Shown here in pieces: positions 54,539 through 63,371 of a DNA stretch of 64,000 nucleotides. Numbering within the stretch: the first letter of the stretch is position 1; each line of letters starts with the position of its first letter. The notes below the pieces were generated by a model. The model ran no database searches and was not told the DNA's origin. It worked only from the letters and a program-made list of their open reading frames with translations. Source of the DNA: Rubrivirga sp. SAORIC476 (GTDB lineage Bacteria > Bacteroidota > Rhodothermia > Rhodothermales > Rubricoccaceae); assembly GCF_002283555.1 (NCBI RefSeq), contig NZ_MVOI01000002.1:62001-126000 (forward strand), read 5' to 3'. The translations under genes and the position numbers were made by a program.

Positions 54539-55381
54539 ATGACCCACTCGACCGGCGCCCTCGTCACCCCCGACGACGTGACCCTGTTCACGAGGACGTG
54601 GACTCCCGACCTGCCGACGCGGGCCGTGCTCGCGCTCGTCCACGGCGTCCACGAGCACAGCGGACGCTACGCCTACATGGCGAGCGCGCTGATGCGACGC
54701 GGCATCGCGGTCCACGCCTTCGACCTCCGCGGGCACGGGCACTCCGACGGTCCGCGCGGGCAGGTGGAGGGGTTCGACGAGTACGTGGATGACCTGAGCA
54801 CCTTTCTTCTTCAGGTGCGCGCCGCAGCGGGCGACCTGCCGGTGTTCCTCATGGGCCACTCGATGGGCGGCCTCGTGGTGTCGTCCACCGTCTCCCACCG
54901 AGGAACCGACGGGCTGGCGGGCATCGTCCTGTCCTCCCCGGCCCTCGCCATCCCCGACCAGCCGAAGGTGCTCACCGCCCTCGCGCCGGTCGTCGCACGG
55001 TGGTTGCCCAACATCCCCGTCACCAGGCTGGACCTGTCGCGGCTCTCCAGGGACCCGACCGTCGCCCGGTCCTACGAGGAGGATCCGCTGACGATCACCC
55101 AGGGGGTCCGTGCCCGCCTCGGGTACGCCATCATCCGCGCCATCGACGAGGTCCGCGAGCGGCCGGAGGCTTTCGACGTGCCCCTGTACCTCTTCCACGG
55201 CGACGCCGATGAGGTGACGGACCTTGAGGGGACGACGTGGCTCGCCGAGCATGCGGCCTCGGACGACATCACGCTCCGCATCTGGGAGGGTTTCTACCAC
55301 GAGACGCTCAACGAGCCCGAGCGCGACGAGGTCATCGGCGCCCTGGCCGACTGGCTCGACACGCACATCCAGGCGAGCTGA
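54539..55381 (+). CDS. Alpha/beta hydrolase, monoacylglycerol lipase-like
   Basis: A 280-residue alpha/beta hydrolase. The [10 protein letters not shown] oxyanion region, nucleophile Ser108 in GHSMGG, Asp in FHGDADEV and His in GFYHETLNE match bacterial monoacylglycerol lipases and lysophospholipases (Hydrolase_4). No signal peptide, so it probably acts on glycerides in the cytoplasm or at the membrane. Confidence 0.9.
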   Translation: MTHSTGALVTPDDVTLFTRTWTPDLPTRAVLALVHGVHEHSGRYAYMASALMRRGIAVHAFDLRGHGHSDGPRGQVEGFDEYVDDLSTFLLQVRAAAGDLPVFLMGHSMGGLVVSSTVSHRGTDGLAGIVLSSPALAIPDQPKVLTALAPVVARWLPNIPVTRLDLSRLSRDPTVARSYEEDPLTITQGVRARLGYAIIRAIDEVRERPEAFDVPLYLFHGDADEVTDLEGTTWLAEHAASDDITLRIWEGFYHETLNEPERDEVIGALADWLDTHIQAS

Positions 55382-55678
55382 TCAGTCCTCGACGCCGGGG
55401 AACGACTCCACGAACTGGACCTCGACGTCAGCGAAGGACTCCACGAACTCGACCGTGTAGTCGGGGAAGGACTCCACGTACTGCCATTCCCCCGGGTCGT
55501 CCGCGAACGAGTCGACCACCTGCACGCGGAGGTCGGGGAAGCTGGTGACCACCTTGACGGTGCAGTCGGCGAACGACTCGACGACCTGGATCTTCCCGTA
55601 GAGGCGAGCCGCGCCGGGGCACTCGTCCGCGGGCGGGGCCAGGAGGGCGAGCAGCGGCAGGATCCAGAAGTTCAGCAT
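55382..55678 (-). CDS. Secreted protein with 11-residue repeats
   Basis: A 98-residue protein with a signal peptide (about residues 1-19) and one Cys-containing spacer, then six repeats of about 11 residues with the pattern [hydrophobic]-x-V-x-[VF]-V-x-S-F-[AP]-D (for example TVKVVTSFPD and TVEFVESFAD). The repeat would give a regular stack of short strands. I do not have a firm family name for it. Its stop abuts the end of the lipase gene. Confidence 0.7.
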   Translation of the reverse strand: MLNFWILPLLALLAPPADECPGAARLYGKIQVVESFADCTVKVVTSFPDLRVQVVDSFADDPGEWQYVESFPDYTVEFVESFADVEVQFVESFPGVED

Positions 55679-55696
55679 GACGGCCTCGGCGAGGGG

Positions 55697-55769
55697 TGCC
55701 CACGGGAGGATTCGAACCTCCGACCTGCGGTTTAGGAAACCGACGCTCTATCCCCTGAGCTACGTGGGC
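55697..55769 (-). tRNA. tRNA-Arg (anticodon CCU)
   Basis: A 73-nt cloverleaf on the minus strand: acceptor stem GCCCACG/CGTGGGC, D arm GCTC...GAGC, anticodon loop TTCCTAA (anticodon CCT at plus 55734-55736), T arm GGAGG-TTCGAAT-CCTCC, discriminator A. The base pair at the top of the anticodon stem (27-43) is mismatched. The 3' CCA is not encoded (CCC follows). It reads AGG codons. Confidence 0.95.
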
Positions 55770-55824
55770 AGGAGGGCCAGAAAAGATAGTCCGATCGGCT
55801 CACGGTGGACGTGGAGAGCGCCGG

Positions 55825-55832
55825 TAGCTTCG
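55825..55832 (+). promoter_or_regulatory. -7 element TAGCTTCG upstream of the MFS gene
   Basis: Partial match to TAnnTTTG, ending 19 nt before the ATG at 55852. Confidence 0.4.
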
Positions 55833-55851
55833 GCCAACGCCCCCGACGCTC

Positions 55852-57177
55852 ATGGCTCTCACTGCTCAGCGAGGCGACCGCAAGGCCATCTGGGCCTGGT
55901 CTCTGTACGACTTCGCCAACTCGTCCTTCACCACGCTCGTCGTCACGTTCATCTACGGGACGTACTTCACGGGCTACATGGTGCTCGGGCCCGACGCGTC
56001 CGGGGCCCTGGTGCCGGACGCCGAGGCGGGCACGGTGCTCTGGTCGCGCGCGGTCACCATCACGGCCATCGTGGTCGCCCTCCTCTCTCCCATCCTCGGC
56101 GCGTTCGCCGACCGTGGGGGGGCGCGCAAGCGGTTCCTGCTCGCGATGACGGTGATCTGCGTCGTCGGGACGGTCGCGCTCTACACCTCAGAGCCGGGGC
56201 AGGCACTGCAGGCGCTGGTCTGGTTCGTAATCGCCAACGTGGCCTTCGAGACGGCGCAGGTGTTCTACAACGCCTACCTGCCGGACGTCGCCCGGCCGGA
56301 GCAGATCGGTCGGATCTCCGGGTATGGCTGGGCGCTCGGCTACGTGGGTGGGTTGCTCTGCCTCGCGATCGCCCTGGTCGTGTTCGTCAACCCGGAGGTG
56401 GCGCCGTTCGGGCTCGACAAGGCGACCGGCGAGCACGTCCGGGCCACCAACCTGCTCGTGGCCGGGTGGTTTGCGCTGTTCTCCATCCCGACGTTTCTGG
56501 TGCTCCGGGAGGTCCAGGTCGAGAACCGGCCTGCGTTCGGGACGCTCGTCCGCGAGAGCTTCGGAGAGCTCGCCGAGACGGCGCGCGAACTCCGGCGCTT
56601 CCGCCAGATCGTGCGGCTGTTGATCGCCCGCATCTTCTACAACGATGGGCTGGTCACGCTGATCGCGTTCGGCGGCATCTACGCGCAGGGGACGCTCGGC
56701 TTCTCCATTTCGGAGGTCCTGCTGTTCGGCATCGTGCTCAACGTGGCGGCCATGATCGGTGCCCTCGGCTTCGGCTTCCTGGACGACCGGATCGGCGGGC
56801 GCCCGGTCCTCTTCATCTCGCTGGCGCTGCTGACCGTCGCCGCAATCCTGGCTGTCTCGACCACCAACACGACGGTGTTCTGGGTCTCCGGCATCCTGGT
56901 CGGTCTGGCCATCGGGCCGAACCAGTCGGCCAGCCGGTCGCTGCTGGGACGCTTCGTACCGGACGACAAGGAGACGGAGTTCTACGGCTTCTTCGCCTTC
57001 TCGGGCAAGGCGACGGCGTTCATCGGCCCCTTCCTCCTCGGCGTGCTCACGGCGGCTTTCGATTCCCAGCGGGTCGGCATTTCCATCGTGGTCGTCCTGT
57101 TCGCCATCGGCGCGGCGCTGCTGACGCGCGTCGACGAGGCGGAGGGCATCCGGCTCTCGGGCCGGCCCGCGGCGTGA
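55852..57177 (+). CDS. MFS transporter, UMF1/Atg22-like family
   Basis: A 441-residue transporter with about twelve helices. The N-terminus WAWSLYDFANSSFTTLVVTF is characteristic of UMF1-type permeases, whose yeast member Atg22 exports amino acids from the vacuole. The loop motifs ADRGGARKRFL and GFGFLDDRIGGRP are present. The bacterial substrate is unknown. Confidence 0.88.
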   Translation: MALTAQRGDRKAIWAWSLYDFANSSFTTLVVTFIYGTYFTGYMVLGPDASGALVPDAEAGTVLWSRAVTITAIVVALLSPILGAFADRGGARKRFLLAMTVICVVGTVALYTSEPGQALQALVWFVIANVAFETAQVFYNAYLPDVARPEQIGRISGYGWALGYVGGLLCLAIALVVFVNPEVAPFGLDKATGEHVRATNLLVAGWFALFSIPTFLVLREVQVENRPAFGTLVRESFGELAETARELRRFRQIVRLLIARIFYNDGLVTLIAFGGIYAQGTLGFSISEVLLFGIVLNVAAMIGALGFGFLDDRIGGRPVLFISLALLTVAAILAVSTTNTTVFWVSGILVGLAIGPNQSASRSLLGRFVPDDKETEFYGFFAFSGKATAFIGPFLLGVLTAAFDSQRVGISIVVVLFAIGAALLTRVDEAEGIRLSGRPAA

Positions 57178-57216
57178 GGCGGGGGGGCGATCTTGCGAGA
57201 CGCCTCCCCTGCCGCC

Positions 57217-58335
57217 ATGACCGTCGCCGATGTCCTCGCCACGCTCCACGCCTGGGCGCCGCCCGGCCAGAAAGCCGACTTCGACCGGGTCGGTCTGCAG
57301 GTGGGCGACCCGGCCGCCGAGGTCACCCGCGTGCTCGTCGCGCTGGACCTTACGCCCGCTGTCGTGGACGAGGCCTCGGAGGCGGGCGCAGAGCTCATCG
57401 TGACGCACCACCCCCTGCTGTTCAAGCCCCTCGACCGGGCGACGACGGACCACCCCATCGGCTCGCTCGTCTGGCGGCTGGCCCGCGCGGGCGTCAGCTT
57501 CGCCGCCATCCACACGAACCTGGACGCGGCGCACGGCGGCGTGTCGTTCGCGCTGGCGGAGCAGCTCGGCGTCCGCGACCTCTCGATCCTGGCTCCCCTC
57601 GACGGGGTGATGCGACAGGTGGTCGTGTTTGTCCCCGCCTCTCACGCCGACGGGGTCCGCGAGGCGATGGCGGAAGCGGGCGCAGGGGAGATCGGTGAGT
57701 ACACCGGCTGCTCGTTCTCTGTGTCGGGTACGGGCCGGTTCCGACCGGGCGCAGCCGCCACGCCCTACCTCGGAACTGTAGGTGAGGGAGCCGAGGTGGA
57801 GGAAGTGCGCATCGAGGCCGTCGCGCCGACGTGGGCGGTGGGTGCCGTCCGCCGCGCCGTCGCGGGCGCCCACCCGTACGAAACGCCGGTGGTGGAGGTC
57901 TCCTCGCTGGAGGGCCAGGCGACCCGTCAGGGGTACGGCGCCATCGGCCGCCTGGACGCCCCGGAGCCGCTCCCTGCCTTTCTCGCTCGCGTTCGCCACG
58001 CGCTGGGGGCCGGTGCGCTGCGGTACGTCGGGAACGATGACCAGACGATCGAGCGGGTGGCCGTCTGCGGCGGCTCCGGGCTGAGCTTCCTGCCACACGC
58101 CCTCCAGGCCGGCGCCGACGCCTACGTCACCGCGGACGTGACCTACCACCGCTTCTTCGAGGCGCTGGACACCCAGGGCCAGCCGCGCCTCGCGCTGGTC
58201 GATGCGGGCCACTACGAGACCGAGGCGGTCACGGAGCGCCTCATCGCCGACCGCCTCCGCTCCCACCACCCGGACCTGGCCGTGGAAACCACCCACCACC
58301 GCACGTCCCCGATGCGGACCTACTCGGGTTCCTGA
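57217..58335 (+). CDS. Nif3-like dinuclear metal-centre protein
   Basis: A 372-residue Nif3/YqfO-family protein. Metal-ligand motifs are VTHHPLLFK (His64, His65), AAIHTNLDAAHGGV in the N-terminal half, and DAGHYETE near the C-terminus. A PII/CutA-like insert (about residues 130-235, IGEYTGCSFSVSGTGRF) sits between the halves, as in YqfO. It is annotated in some genomes as GTP cyclohydrolase I type 2, but true activity is unclear. ATG 57217 is preferred over TTG 57193. Confidence 0.92.
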   Translation: MTVADVLATLHAWAPPGQKADFDRVGLQVGDPAAEVTRVLVALDLTPAVVDEASEAGAELIVTHHPLLFKPLDRATTDHPIGSLVWRLARAGVSFAAIHTNLDAAHGGVSFALAEQLGVRDLSILAPLDGVMRQVVVFVPASHADGVREAMAEAGAGEIGEYTGCSFSVSGTGRFRPGAAATPYLGTVGEGAEVEEVRIEAVAPTWAVGAVRRAVAGAHPYETPVVEVSSLEGQATRQGYGAIGRLDAPEPLPAFLARVRHALGAGALRYVGNDDQTIERVAVCGGSGLSFLPHALQAGADAYVTADVTYHRFFEALDTQGQPRLALVDAGHYETEAVTERLIADRLRSHHPDLAVETTHHRTSPMRTYSGS

Positions 58336-58443
58336 CCTCCGCCCGCCTCGACGACGCAGGCGGGGCGCCGCACAATTCGCCCGGGGCTCAAAACCCGGCG
58401 CCCGTACGGGAGGTAGCATACTCGTTCCCCACGCGCACACTCC

Positions 58444-59193
58444 ATGGCGACCGACACGACCACGATCGAGGACCAGCTCCGAGCCCTCGTTCGCCTTCAG
58501 ATCATCGACACCAAGATCGACCAGCTCACCAAGCTCCGCGGCGACCTCCCCGACGAGATCCGGGACCTCGAGGACGAGCGGGCGGGCCTCCAGACCCGGC
58601 TGACCAAGATCGACCAGGACAAGAAGGAGGCGGAGGTCCAGAAGAAGAAGCTCAAGCTCGACATCGCCGAGAGCGAGGGCCTGATCCGCAAGTACGAGGA
58701 GCAGCAGCTCCAGGTGCGCAACAACCGCGAGTACGACGCCCTCACGAAGGAGATCGAGGCGCACCGCCAGCGCATCCAGAGCGCCTACGAGGAGATCGAG
58801 CGCTACGACAACCTCGACGAGGACTCCCTGGAGACGGTCGACGGCGCCGACGACACGCTCAATGAGCTCGAGGCCCGCATCGCCGAGAAGCGCGTCGAGC
58901 TGGACCGCGTGGTCGAGGAGACCAAGACCGAGCAGGACCAGTACGAGGAGCAGCGCGCCAAGGCGGCCGAGGACATCGACGGGCGCTACCTGCGTGCCTA
59001 CGAGCGCCTCCGGACGCGCGTCCGCGACGGCCGTGCCGTCGTCCCGATCGAGCGGGGTGCCGCCGCGGGCTTCATGGTGCCGCCGCAGCGCCAGGTCGAA
59101 GTCCGCCAGCGCGACCGCATCATCGTCTCGGAGCATGACGGCCGCATCATCGTCGACGACGCCCTCTTCGCAGAGGTGGACGGCGAGGGCTAG
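58444..59193 (+). CDS. DUF164/CT398-type coiled-coil protein with a cysteine-less zinc ribbon
   Basis: A 249-residue protein. A long antiparallel coiled coil (about residues 8-195, Leu/Lys/Glu-rich) precedes the C-terminal module that in other bacteria is a C4 zinc ribbon (CGGC...LPPQ...CEHCGRIL). Here it reads RGAAAGFMVPPQ ... SEHDGRIIVDD, so all four cysteines are replaced while the scaffold is kept. Family members (for example CT398) bind sigma-54 or secretion-related partners. A terminator follows 24 bp after the stop. Confidence 0.85.
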   Translation: MATDTTTIEDQLRALVRLQIIDTKIDQLTKLRGDLPDEIRDLEDERAGLQTRLTKIDQDKKEAEVQKKKLKLDIAESEGLIRKYEEQQLQVRNNREYDALTKEIEAHRQRIQSAYEEIERYDNLDEDSLETVDGADDTLNELEARIAEKRVELDRVVEETKTEQDQYEEQRAKAAEDIDGRYLRAYERLRTRVRDGRAVVPIERGAAAGFMVPPQRQVEVRQRDRIIVSEHDGRIIVDDALFAEVDGEG

Positions 59194-59216
59194 GCTCGAA
59201 CGCACAGGATCTCTGA

Positions 59217-59255
59217 GCGGGCGTCGGTGCGATCACCGGCGCCCGCTCGTTTCTT
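59217..59255 (+). terminator. Rho-independent terminator between the DUF164-type gene and rnpB
   Basis: A 13-bp stem with one G-T pair (GCGGGCGTCGGTG/CACCGGCGCCCGC), four-base loop CGAT, followed by TCGTTTCTT. It ends about two bases before the RNase P RNA begins. Confidence 0.85.
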
Positions 59256-59257
59256 GT

Positions 59258-59686
59258 GGGCGCGTCGGCTGGGCCGCCGCCTCGGGAGCGCCTTCGGGCG
59301 GGTGCCGGGGAGGAACGTCCGGACACCGCAGGGCACCGTGCTTCCTAACGGGAAGGCGTCTCGCGCGAGCGGGGCGACGGCATGTGCAACAGAGAACAGA
59401 CCAGCCGATGGCGGGCGCCCGCGTCCGCACAGGTGATGGGTGAAACGGTGGGGTAAGAGCCCACCGGCGCGGCCGGCGACGGTCGCGGCCAGGCAAACCC
59501 CACGGGGTGCAAGGCCACACAGTCCCGCGCTCCGCTCCGGCGGGGCCGCTCGCTGCCCGCGAGTGTCGCGGGACGGGTAGGCCGCTCGAGGCCGCCGGTG
59601 ACGGCGGTCCCAGATAGATGGCGGCACAGGGCGGCGGGTCGACTCCGCCGCCCGGACAGAATCCGGCGTACAGGCCGACGCGCGTC
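59258..59686 (+). ncRNA. rnpB: RNase P RNA (bacterial class A)
   Basis: Catalytic RNA that matures tRNA 5' ends. P1 pairs GCGCGTCGGC (59260-59269) with GCCGACGCGC (59674-59683). Universal elements are seen in order: GAGGAACGTCCGGAC, ACAGAGAACAGACC, GGGTGAAACGGTGGGGTAAGAG, AGATAGATGG and ACAGAATCCGGCGTACAGG. The ends are set by P1 and are accurate to a few bases. A strong terminator follows at once. Confidence 0.96.
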
Positions 59687-59689
59687 GAG

Positions 59690-59726
59690 GCGGGGCCTCT
59701 CCTTCGGGGGAGGCCCCGCTCTGTTG
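59690..59726 (+). terminator. Rho-independent terminator of rnpB
   Basis: A 13-bp stem (GCGGGGCCTCTCC/GGGGAGGCCCCGC, one G-T pair) with a TTCG loop, followed by TCTGTTG. Confidence 0.88.
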
Positions 59727-59751
59727 TAGGTGCCTGGCCAGCCCCCCGGAC

Positions 59752-59788
59752 AAAAGAAGGGCCGCCCGGCAGATGCCGAGCGGCCCCA
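59752..59788 (-). terminator. Rho-independent terminator of secG
   Basis: Inverted repeat GGGCCGCCCGGCA/TGCCGAGCGGCCC (one mismatch) lies after the secG stop on the minus strand; the adjoining plus-strand AAAAGAA is a T-rich tail in the transcript. Confidence 0.85.
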
Positions 59789-59808
59789 GGAGGGTCACCG
59801 AGGTGGAC

Positions 59809-60192
59809 TTACTCGGCCGGAGGCGCGTCGGAGACGTCGGGGGCCGGGGCGCCCGCGTTCGGGGCGGGGGTCGCGTCCGGCATGGGCGCCTCGATCGGGG
59901 CCGGAGCCGTCGAGGGCAGCTCGCCCGCCCGCTCCTGCAGGATGCTCCCGCCGCCGCCGCCCGCGCGCGGGATGAAGAACGTCGTGATGAGGCACATGCC
60001 GAGGAAGGTCCAGCCGAGCCACCAGGTCACCTTCTCGAGGAAGTCGGGCGCCTGCCGCGCGCCGAGGATCTGGGTGGTCTGGCCCCCGGCGGCGATGCCC
60101 GCCAGGCCGCCGCCCTTCCCGCTCTGGAGAAGGATCGCGATGCCCATCAGCAGGGCGATGATCAGGATCAGGACGATCAGGAAGTAGAACAC
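59809..60192 (-). CDS. secG: Preprotein translocase subunit SecG
   Basis: A 127-residue membrane protein. Two helices (about residues 2-22 and 50-70) flank the family signature ILLQSGKGGGLAGI. The C-terminal about 45 residues are Pro/Ala-rich and variable. GTG 60192 (MFYFLIVLIL) gives the usual SecG start; an ATG at 60261 would add 23 uncharacteristic residues. A component of the SecYEG channel; secD and secF are also in the window. Confidence 0.92.
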   Translation of the reverse strand: MFYFLIVLILIIALLMGIAILLQSGKGGGLAGIAAGGQTTQILGARQAPDFLEKVTWWLGWTFLGMCLITTFFIPRAGGGGGSILQERAGELPSTAPAPIEAPMPDATPAPNAGAPAPDVSDAPPAE

Positions 60193-60288
60193 GGTCGAGG
60201 CGCGGAGGGGAACGGGAAAGCTACCGCCCCGCCGGACCGCCGCCACGCCCTCGGCGCTCATGTCCTGTGAAGACGGACCGTGCCCGTG

Positions 60289-60831
60289 CTACCGACGTGC
60301 CATCGCGGCGTTGGCGAGCAGGAGCGCGACGCACGACTTGGCGTCCTCGATCTCCCCGCGCTCGGCCATCGCGACCGCCTCGGCCAGGGGCATCCGGAAG
60401 GGCTCGACAAACTCGTCCTCGTCGACGTGGGTGCCGACCTCGTGGAGGTCCTCGGCGAGGAACAGGTGGATGGTCTCGTCGGAATAGCCGATGGCGGGGA
60501 ACGTCTGCCCGAGGCGGGTCCACCGGCGCGCGCCCACCCCCGCCTCCTCAGCCAGCTCTCGCTTCGCCACGGCGAGGGCGTCTTCCCCCTCCCCGTCGAA
60601 CTTCCCGGCGGGAACCTCCCAGAACTCGCGCCCAGGCCCAAAGCGGAACTGACGGAGCAGGATCACACGGCCCTGGTCGTCGACGGGCACCACCGCGCTC
60701 GCGCCGGGGTGCTTGATCCATTCACGGCCCGAGGTGCCGCCGTCCGGGAGGCGCACCTCGTCGCGGCGCACGTCCAGCAGGACACCATCGTAGACCTGTT
60801 CGGAAGAAAGCGAGCGCTCGGTGAGATCCAT
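60289..60831 (-). CDS. NUDIX hydrolase, ADP-ribose pyrophosphatase-like
   Basis: A 180-residue NUDIX enzyme. The box GKFDGEGEDALAVAKRELAEEAGV (read in two parts) has the RELxEExG core with one extra residue before it. The VPVDDQGRVILLRQFRFG strand and the EVPAGKF segment match ADP-ribose pyrophosphatases such as NudF. It precedes secG by 96 bp on the same strand. Confidence 0.92.
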   Translation of the reverse strand: MDLTERSLSSEQVYDGVLLDVRRDEVRLPDGGTSGREWIKHPGASAVVPVDDQGRVILLRQFRFGPGREFWEVPAGKFDGEGEDALAVAKRELAEEAGVGARRWTRLGQTFPAIGYSDETIHLFLAEDLHEVGTHVDEDEFVEPFRMPLAEAVAMAERGEIEDAKSCVALLLANAAMARR

Positions 60832-60939
60832 GAAGGGTGAGGTGTGGGGTCGAAGAAAAGGGGATCCGGCGTCTGGGAACCGGGAACTGGCGTCGGAACC
60901 TGGGAACCGTTCCCGACCGGTTCCGCAGCGAGACTCGGC

Positions 60940-62313
60940 TTAGCCCGCGTCCCTCATCGCCTGACTGGCGGCCACTTTGAGGGGATCCACCGCAGGGCCG
61001 AGAGGCGGATTGTAGATCAGGTCGAAGTCCTCGGCGAGGTCCCGGACGGTCCCGCCGCCGATCACCAGCGGGACGAGGACGTTGGCGCGGAGCGCGGCGC
61101 CCTCGCGGCCGACGAGCTGCCCCCCGAGGATGCGTCCACTCCCGCGCTCGCTGACGAGCCGCACGTCGATCGGTGCTGCCTCCGGGAAGGCACGGGTGCG
61201 ACTGACGTGGCGCACGTCGGTGGCGACGGCGTCGAACCCGGCGTCGAGCGCGCGCGACAGCGAGAGACCGACCGAGCCGACCTCCACGCCGAACGCGCGC
61301 ACGCCCACTGCTCCGGCGAACGGCCGGAACCGGTCGGCCGACCGGGTGCTCGCGGAGCCCGCCGCGTTCCGAGCGGCGACACGCGCAGTCCGCCGGGCCA
61401 TCGTCGCGAGCGGCCAGAGGACGCGCCGCCCGTCGGGCGCGCGGGGGATCTGGACGACATCGCCACAGGCCCAGACCGAGCGCGCGGATGTGTGCATCTG
61501 GTCGTCCACGGCCACCCCGCCCATGTCACCGAGGCGGAGGCCTGCGGCGGCGGCCAGTTCGGTGCGCGGCTCCACGCCGACGGAGACGATCACCATCTGG
61601 CAGCCGATCAGCTCGCCGCGGTCGGTGCGGACGGCGCGGACGCGCCCGTCGTCTTCGGCCAGGATCTCGGTCGCCCGCTCGGCGCGTACCGGCACGCCCG
61701 CCTCGGCGACCGCACGGTCCATCAGGTCACTGGCCTCGCAGGCGACCGTGCTGCCCAGCACCCGGCCATTCGGGTCGAGGATGGAGGCCCGGAGCCCGCG
61801 GCTGCGCATCGCCTCGGCCATTTCGAGCCCGATGTAGCCGCCTCCGACGATCACCACGTGGCGAACAGGTTGCGTGTCCAGCCACCGCTGGATGGCGTGC
61901 GTATCCACGAGGTCGCGGACGGTGAACACGCCAGCGGCGTCTTCCCCCTCCACGCCGAGACGGCGGGCGCGAGCGCCCGTGGCGAGGATGAAGCGGTCGA
62001 ACGCTTCCTCGCGGGTGCTGCCGTAGTCGAGCGCCTCCACGGTGAGTCGGCTCCGTCGGGGGTCGAGCGCGGTGACCCGGTGGCGAACGTGGACGGTGAC
62101 GCCGCGCGTCCGCTCCATCGCCTCAGGCGTGAGCACCTGGAGCGTCGTCTCCGGTTCGAGGTGGCCGCCCAGGAGGTACGGGATCTCACACGTGCCGACG
62201 GAGATGTGCGGTCCCTGCTCGAACAGCACGACCTCGGCGTCGGGCGCGCGGCGCTTCGCCTCGGCGGCGGCGGCGGGGCCTGCGGCGAGGCCCCCGATGA
62301 TGGCGAGTCGCAT
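60940..62313 (-). CDS. CoA-disulfide reductase-like FAD-dependent oxidoreductase
   Basis: A 457-residue pyridine nucleotide-disulfide oxidoreductase. The FAD Rossmann motif is AIIGGLAAG, the NAD motif is VIVGGGYIGLEMAE, and the second FAD motif is VWACGDVV. Cys42 in VGTCEIPYLLGG takes the position of the single active-site Cys of CoA-disulfide reductase and Npx-type enzymes. The start abuts the stop of the cation transporter gene (TAAATG with no gap), so the two are co-translated. Confidence 0.9.
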   Translation of the reverse strand: MRLAIIGGLAAGPAAAAEAKRRAPDAEVVLFEQGPHISVGTCEIPYLLGGHLEPETTLQVLTPEAMERTRGVTVHVRHRVTALDPRRSRLTVEALDYGSTREEAFDRFILATGARARRLGVEGEDAAGVFTVRDLVDTHAIQRWLDTQPVRHVVIVGGGYIGLEMAEAMRSRGLRASILDPNGRVLGSTVACEASDLMDRAVAEAGVPVRAERATEILAEDDGRVRAVRTDRGELIGCQMVIVSVGVEPRTELAAAAGLRLGDMGGVAVDDQMHTSARSVWACGDVVQIPRAPDGRRVLWPLATMARRTARVAARNAAGSASTRSADRFRPFAGAVGVRAFGVEVGSVGLSLSRALDAGFDAVATDVRHVSRTRAFPEAAPIDVRLVSERGSGRILGGQLVGREGAALRANVLVPLVIGGGTVRDLAEDFDLIYNPPLGPAVDPLKVAASQAMRDAG

Positions 62314-63285
62314 TTAACCGGAAGCGAGGGAGTCGGCGACGGCCTCGTGTGGCGCCTCGCCGGGATGGTCGTGGGAGCGGGGCTCCAGATGGCTCGTGAT
62401 CTGCACGCGGCTGTCCGGAAACAACGCCTGCTGCCGACGCTCGACGGCGGTCGCGCGCTCGTGCGCCTCGTCCAGCCGTAGCGCGTCCGGCATGAGAAGG
62501 TGCTGCTCGATCCAGACGTGGTCGTTCACCCGCCGGTGGCGAACGTGGTGGTGCCCGTCGATCAACCCCTCCTCGACCGCGTCGTCCAGGATCCTCAGCA
62601 CCCGCGCCGTCGCCTCCGGCGAGGCCGACTCCATCAGCCCGCCGTACGCCTCGCTCATCAGCCCCCAGCTGGTCCAGACGATGTTGAGCCCGAGCAACAA
62701 CGCCACGACGGGATCCAGCCAAACCCAGCCGGTCAGCCACACGAGCCCGATGGCGACCACCACGCCGAGGCTGGTCCACATGTCCGTCAGGACGTGGTGG
62801 CCGTTGGAGATCAGCACGAGCGCGTTGGTGCGCCGTCCGACTCGCACGAGGCTGAGGCCCAGGACGAGGTTGACCAGTCCGAGCACTCCGGTGATGAGGA
62901 GCCCGAGCCCGATCTGCTGGATCTCAGGCCCGCGGATCAGATCGACCGTCGCCGTCCAGACGATGCCGACCGCGGCGACGAGAATGAGGGCGCCCTCCAC
63001 GCCCATCGACAGGTAGGCGATCTTGCCATGGCCGTATGGATGCTGCGGGTCGGGCGGCTGGGCGGCGTACCAGAGGCTGAAGCCCGCCATCCCGGTCGCT
63101 GCGAGGTGGACGACCGACTCCAGCGCGTCCGACAGGATGGCCGTCGAGCTGGTGAGGCTGTACGCTGCCGTCTTCCCGACCAGCATCACGACCGCGATCG
63201 TGAGGCTCGCCGTCATCGCAAGGCGCTGCTGGCGCGTGGCGTCGGCGCGGCCCGGCGGGCTGGGGTCGTGGGGGAGATGCCGCAT
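62314..63285 (-). CDS. Cation diffusion facilitator (Zn/Fe/Mn efflux)
   Basis: A 323-residue CDF transporter with six helices. The metal-site motifs are SSTAILSDALES in helix 2 (the usual first His replaced by Ser/Asn-type context) and NGHHVLTDMWTS in helix 5. The C-terminal cytoplasmic domain (about residues 220-310) has GHHHVRHRRVNDHVWIEQHLLM with several His, then a His/Glu-rich tail. It probably exports divalent metals. ATG 63285 avoids overlap with the divergent gene. Confidence 0.88.
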   Translation of the reverse strand: MRHLPHDPSPPGRADATRQQRLAMTASLTIAVVMLVGKTAAYSLTSSTAILSDALESVVHLAATGMAGFSLWYAAQPPDPQHPYGHGKIAYLSMGVEGALILVAAVGIVWTATVDLIRGPEIQQIGLGLLITGVLGLVNLVLGLSLVRVGRRTNALVLISNGHHVLTDMWTSLGVVVAIGLVWLTGWVWLDPVVALLLGLNIVWTSWGLMSEAYGGLMESASPEATARVLRILDDAVEEGLIDGHHHVRHRRVNDHVWIEQHLLMPDALRLDEAHERATAVERRQQALFPDSRVQITSHLEPRSHDHPGEAPHEAVADSLASG

Positions 63286-63371
63286 CGGGCGTGGGACCCA
63301 TCGCCCCGATGCGAGTTTCCGGGGACCACCGGTCCGGCCCACGCGTCGTCCACTTTCCACACCCCGATCCC

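Noticed and set aside
56188-59205. Very long antisense open frames, such as 56188-59205 (minus), 16015-18261 (minus) and 1140-3626 (minus)
   Set aside because: They lie opposite well-recognised genes (MFS, Nif3, GH31, pruA), have low-complexity Arg/Gly/Ala/Pro-rich translations without domains, and are expected from 70 percent GC codon structure.
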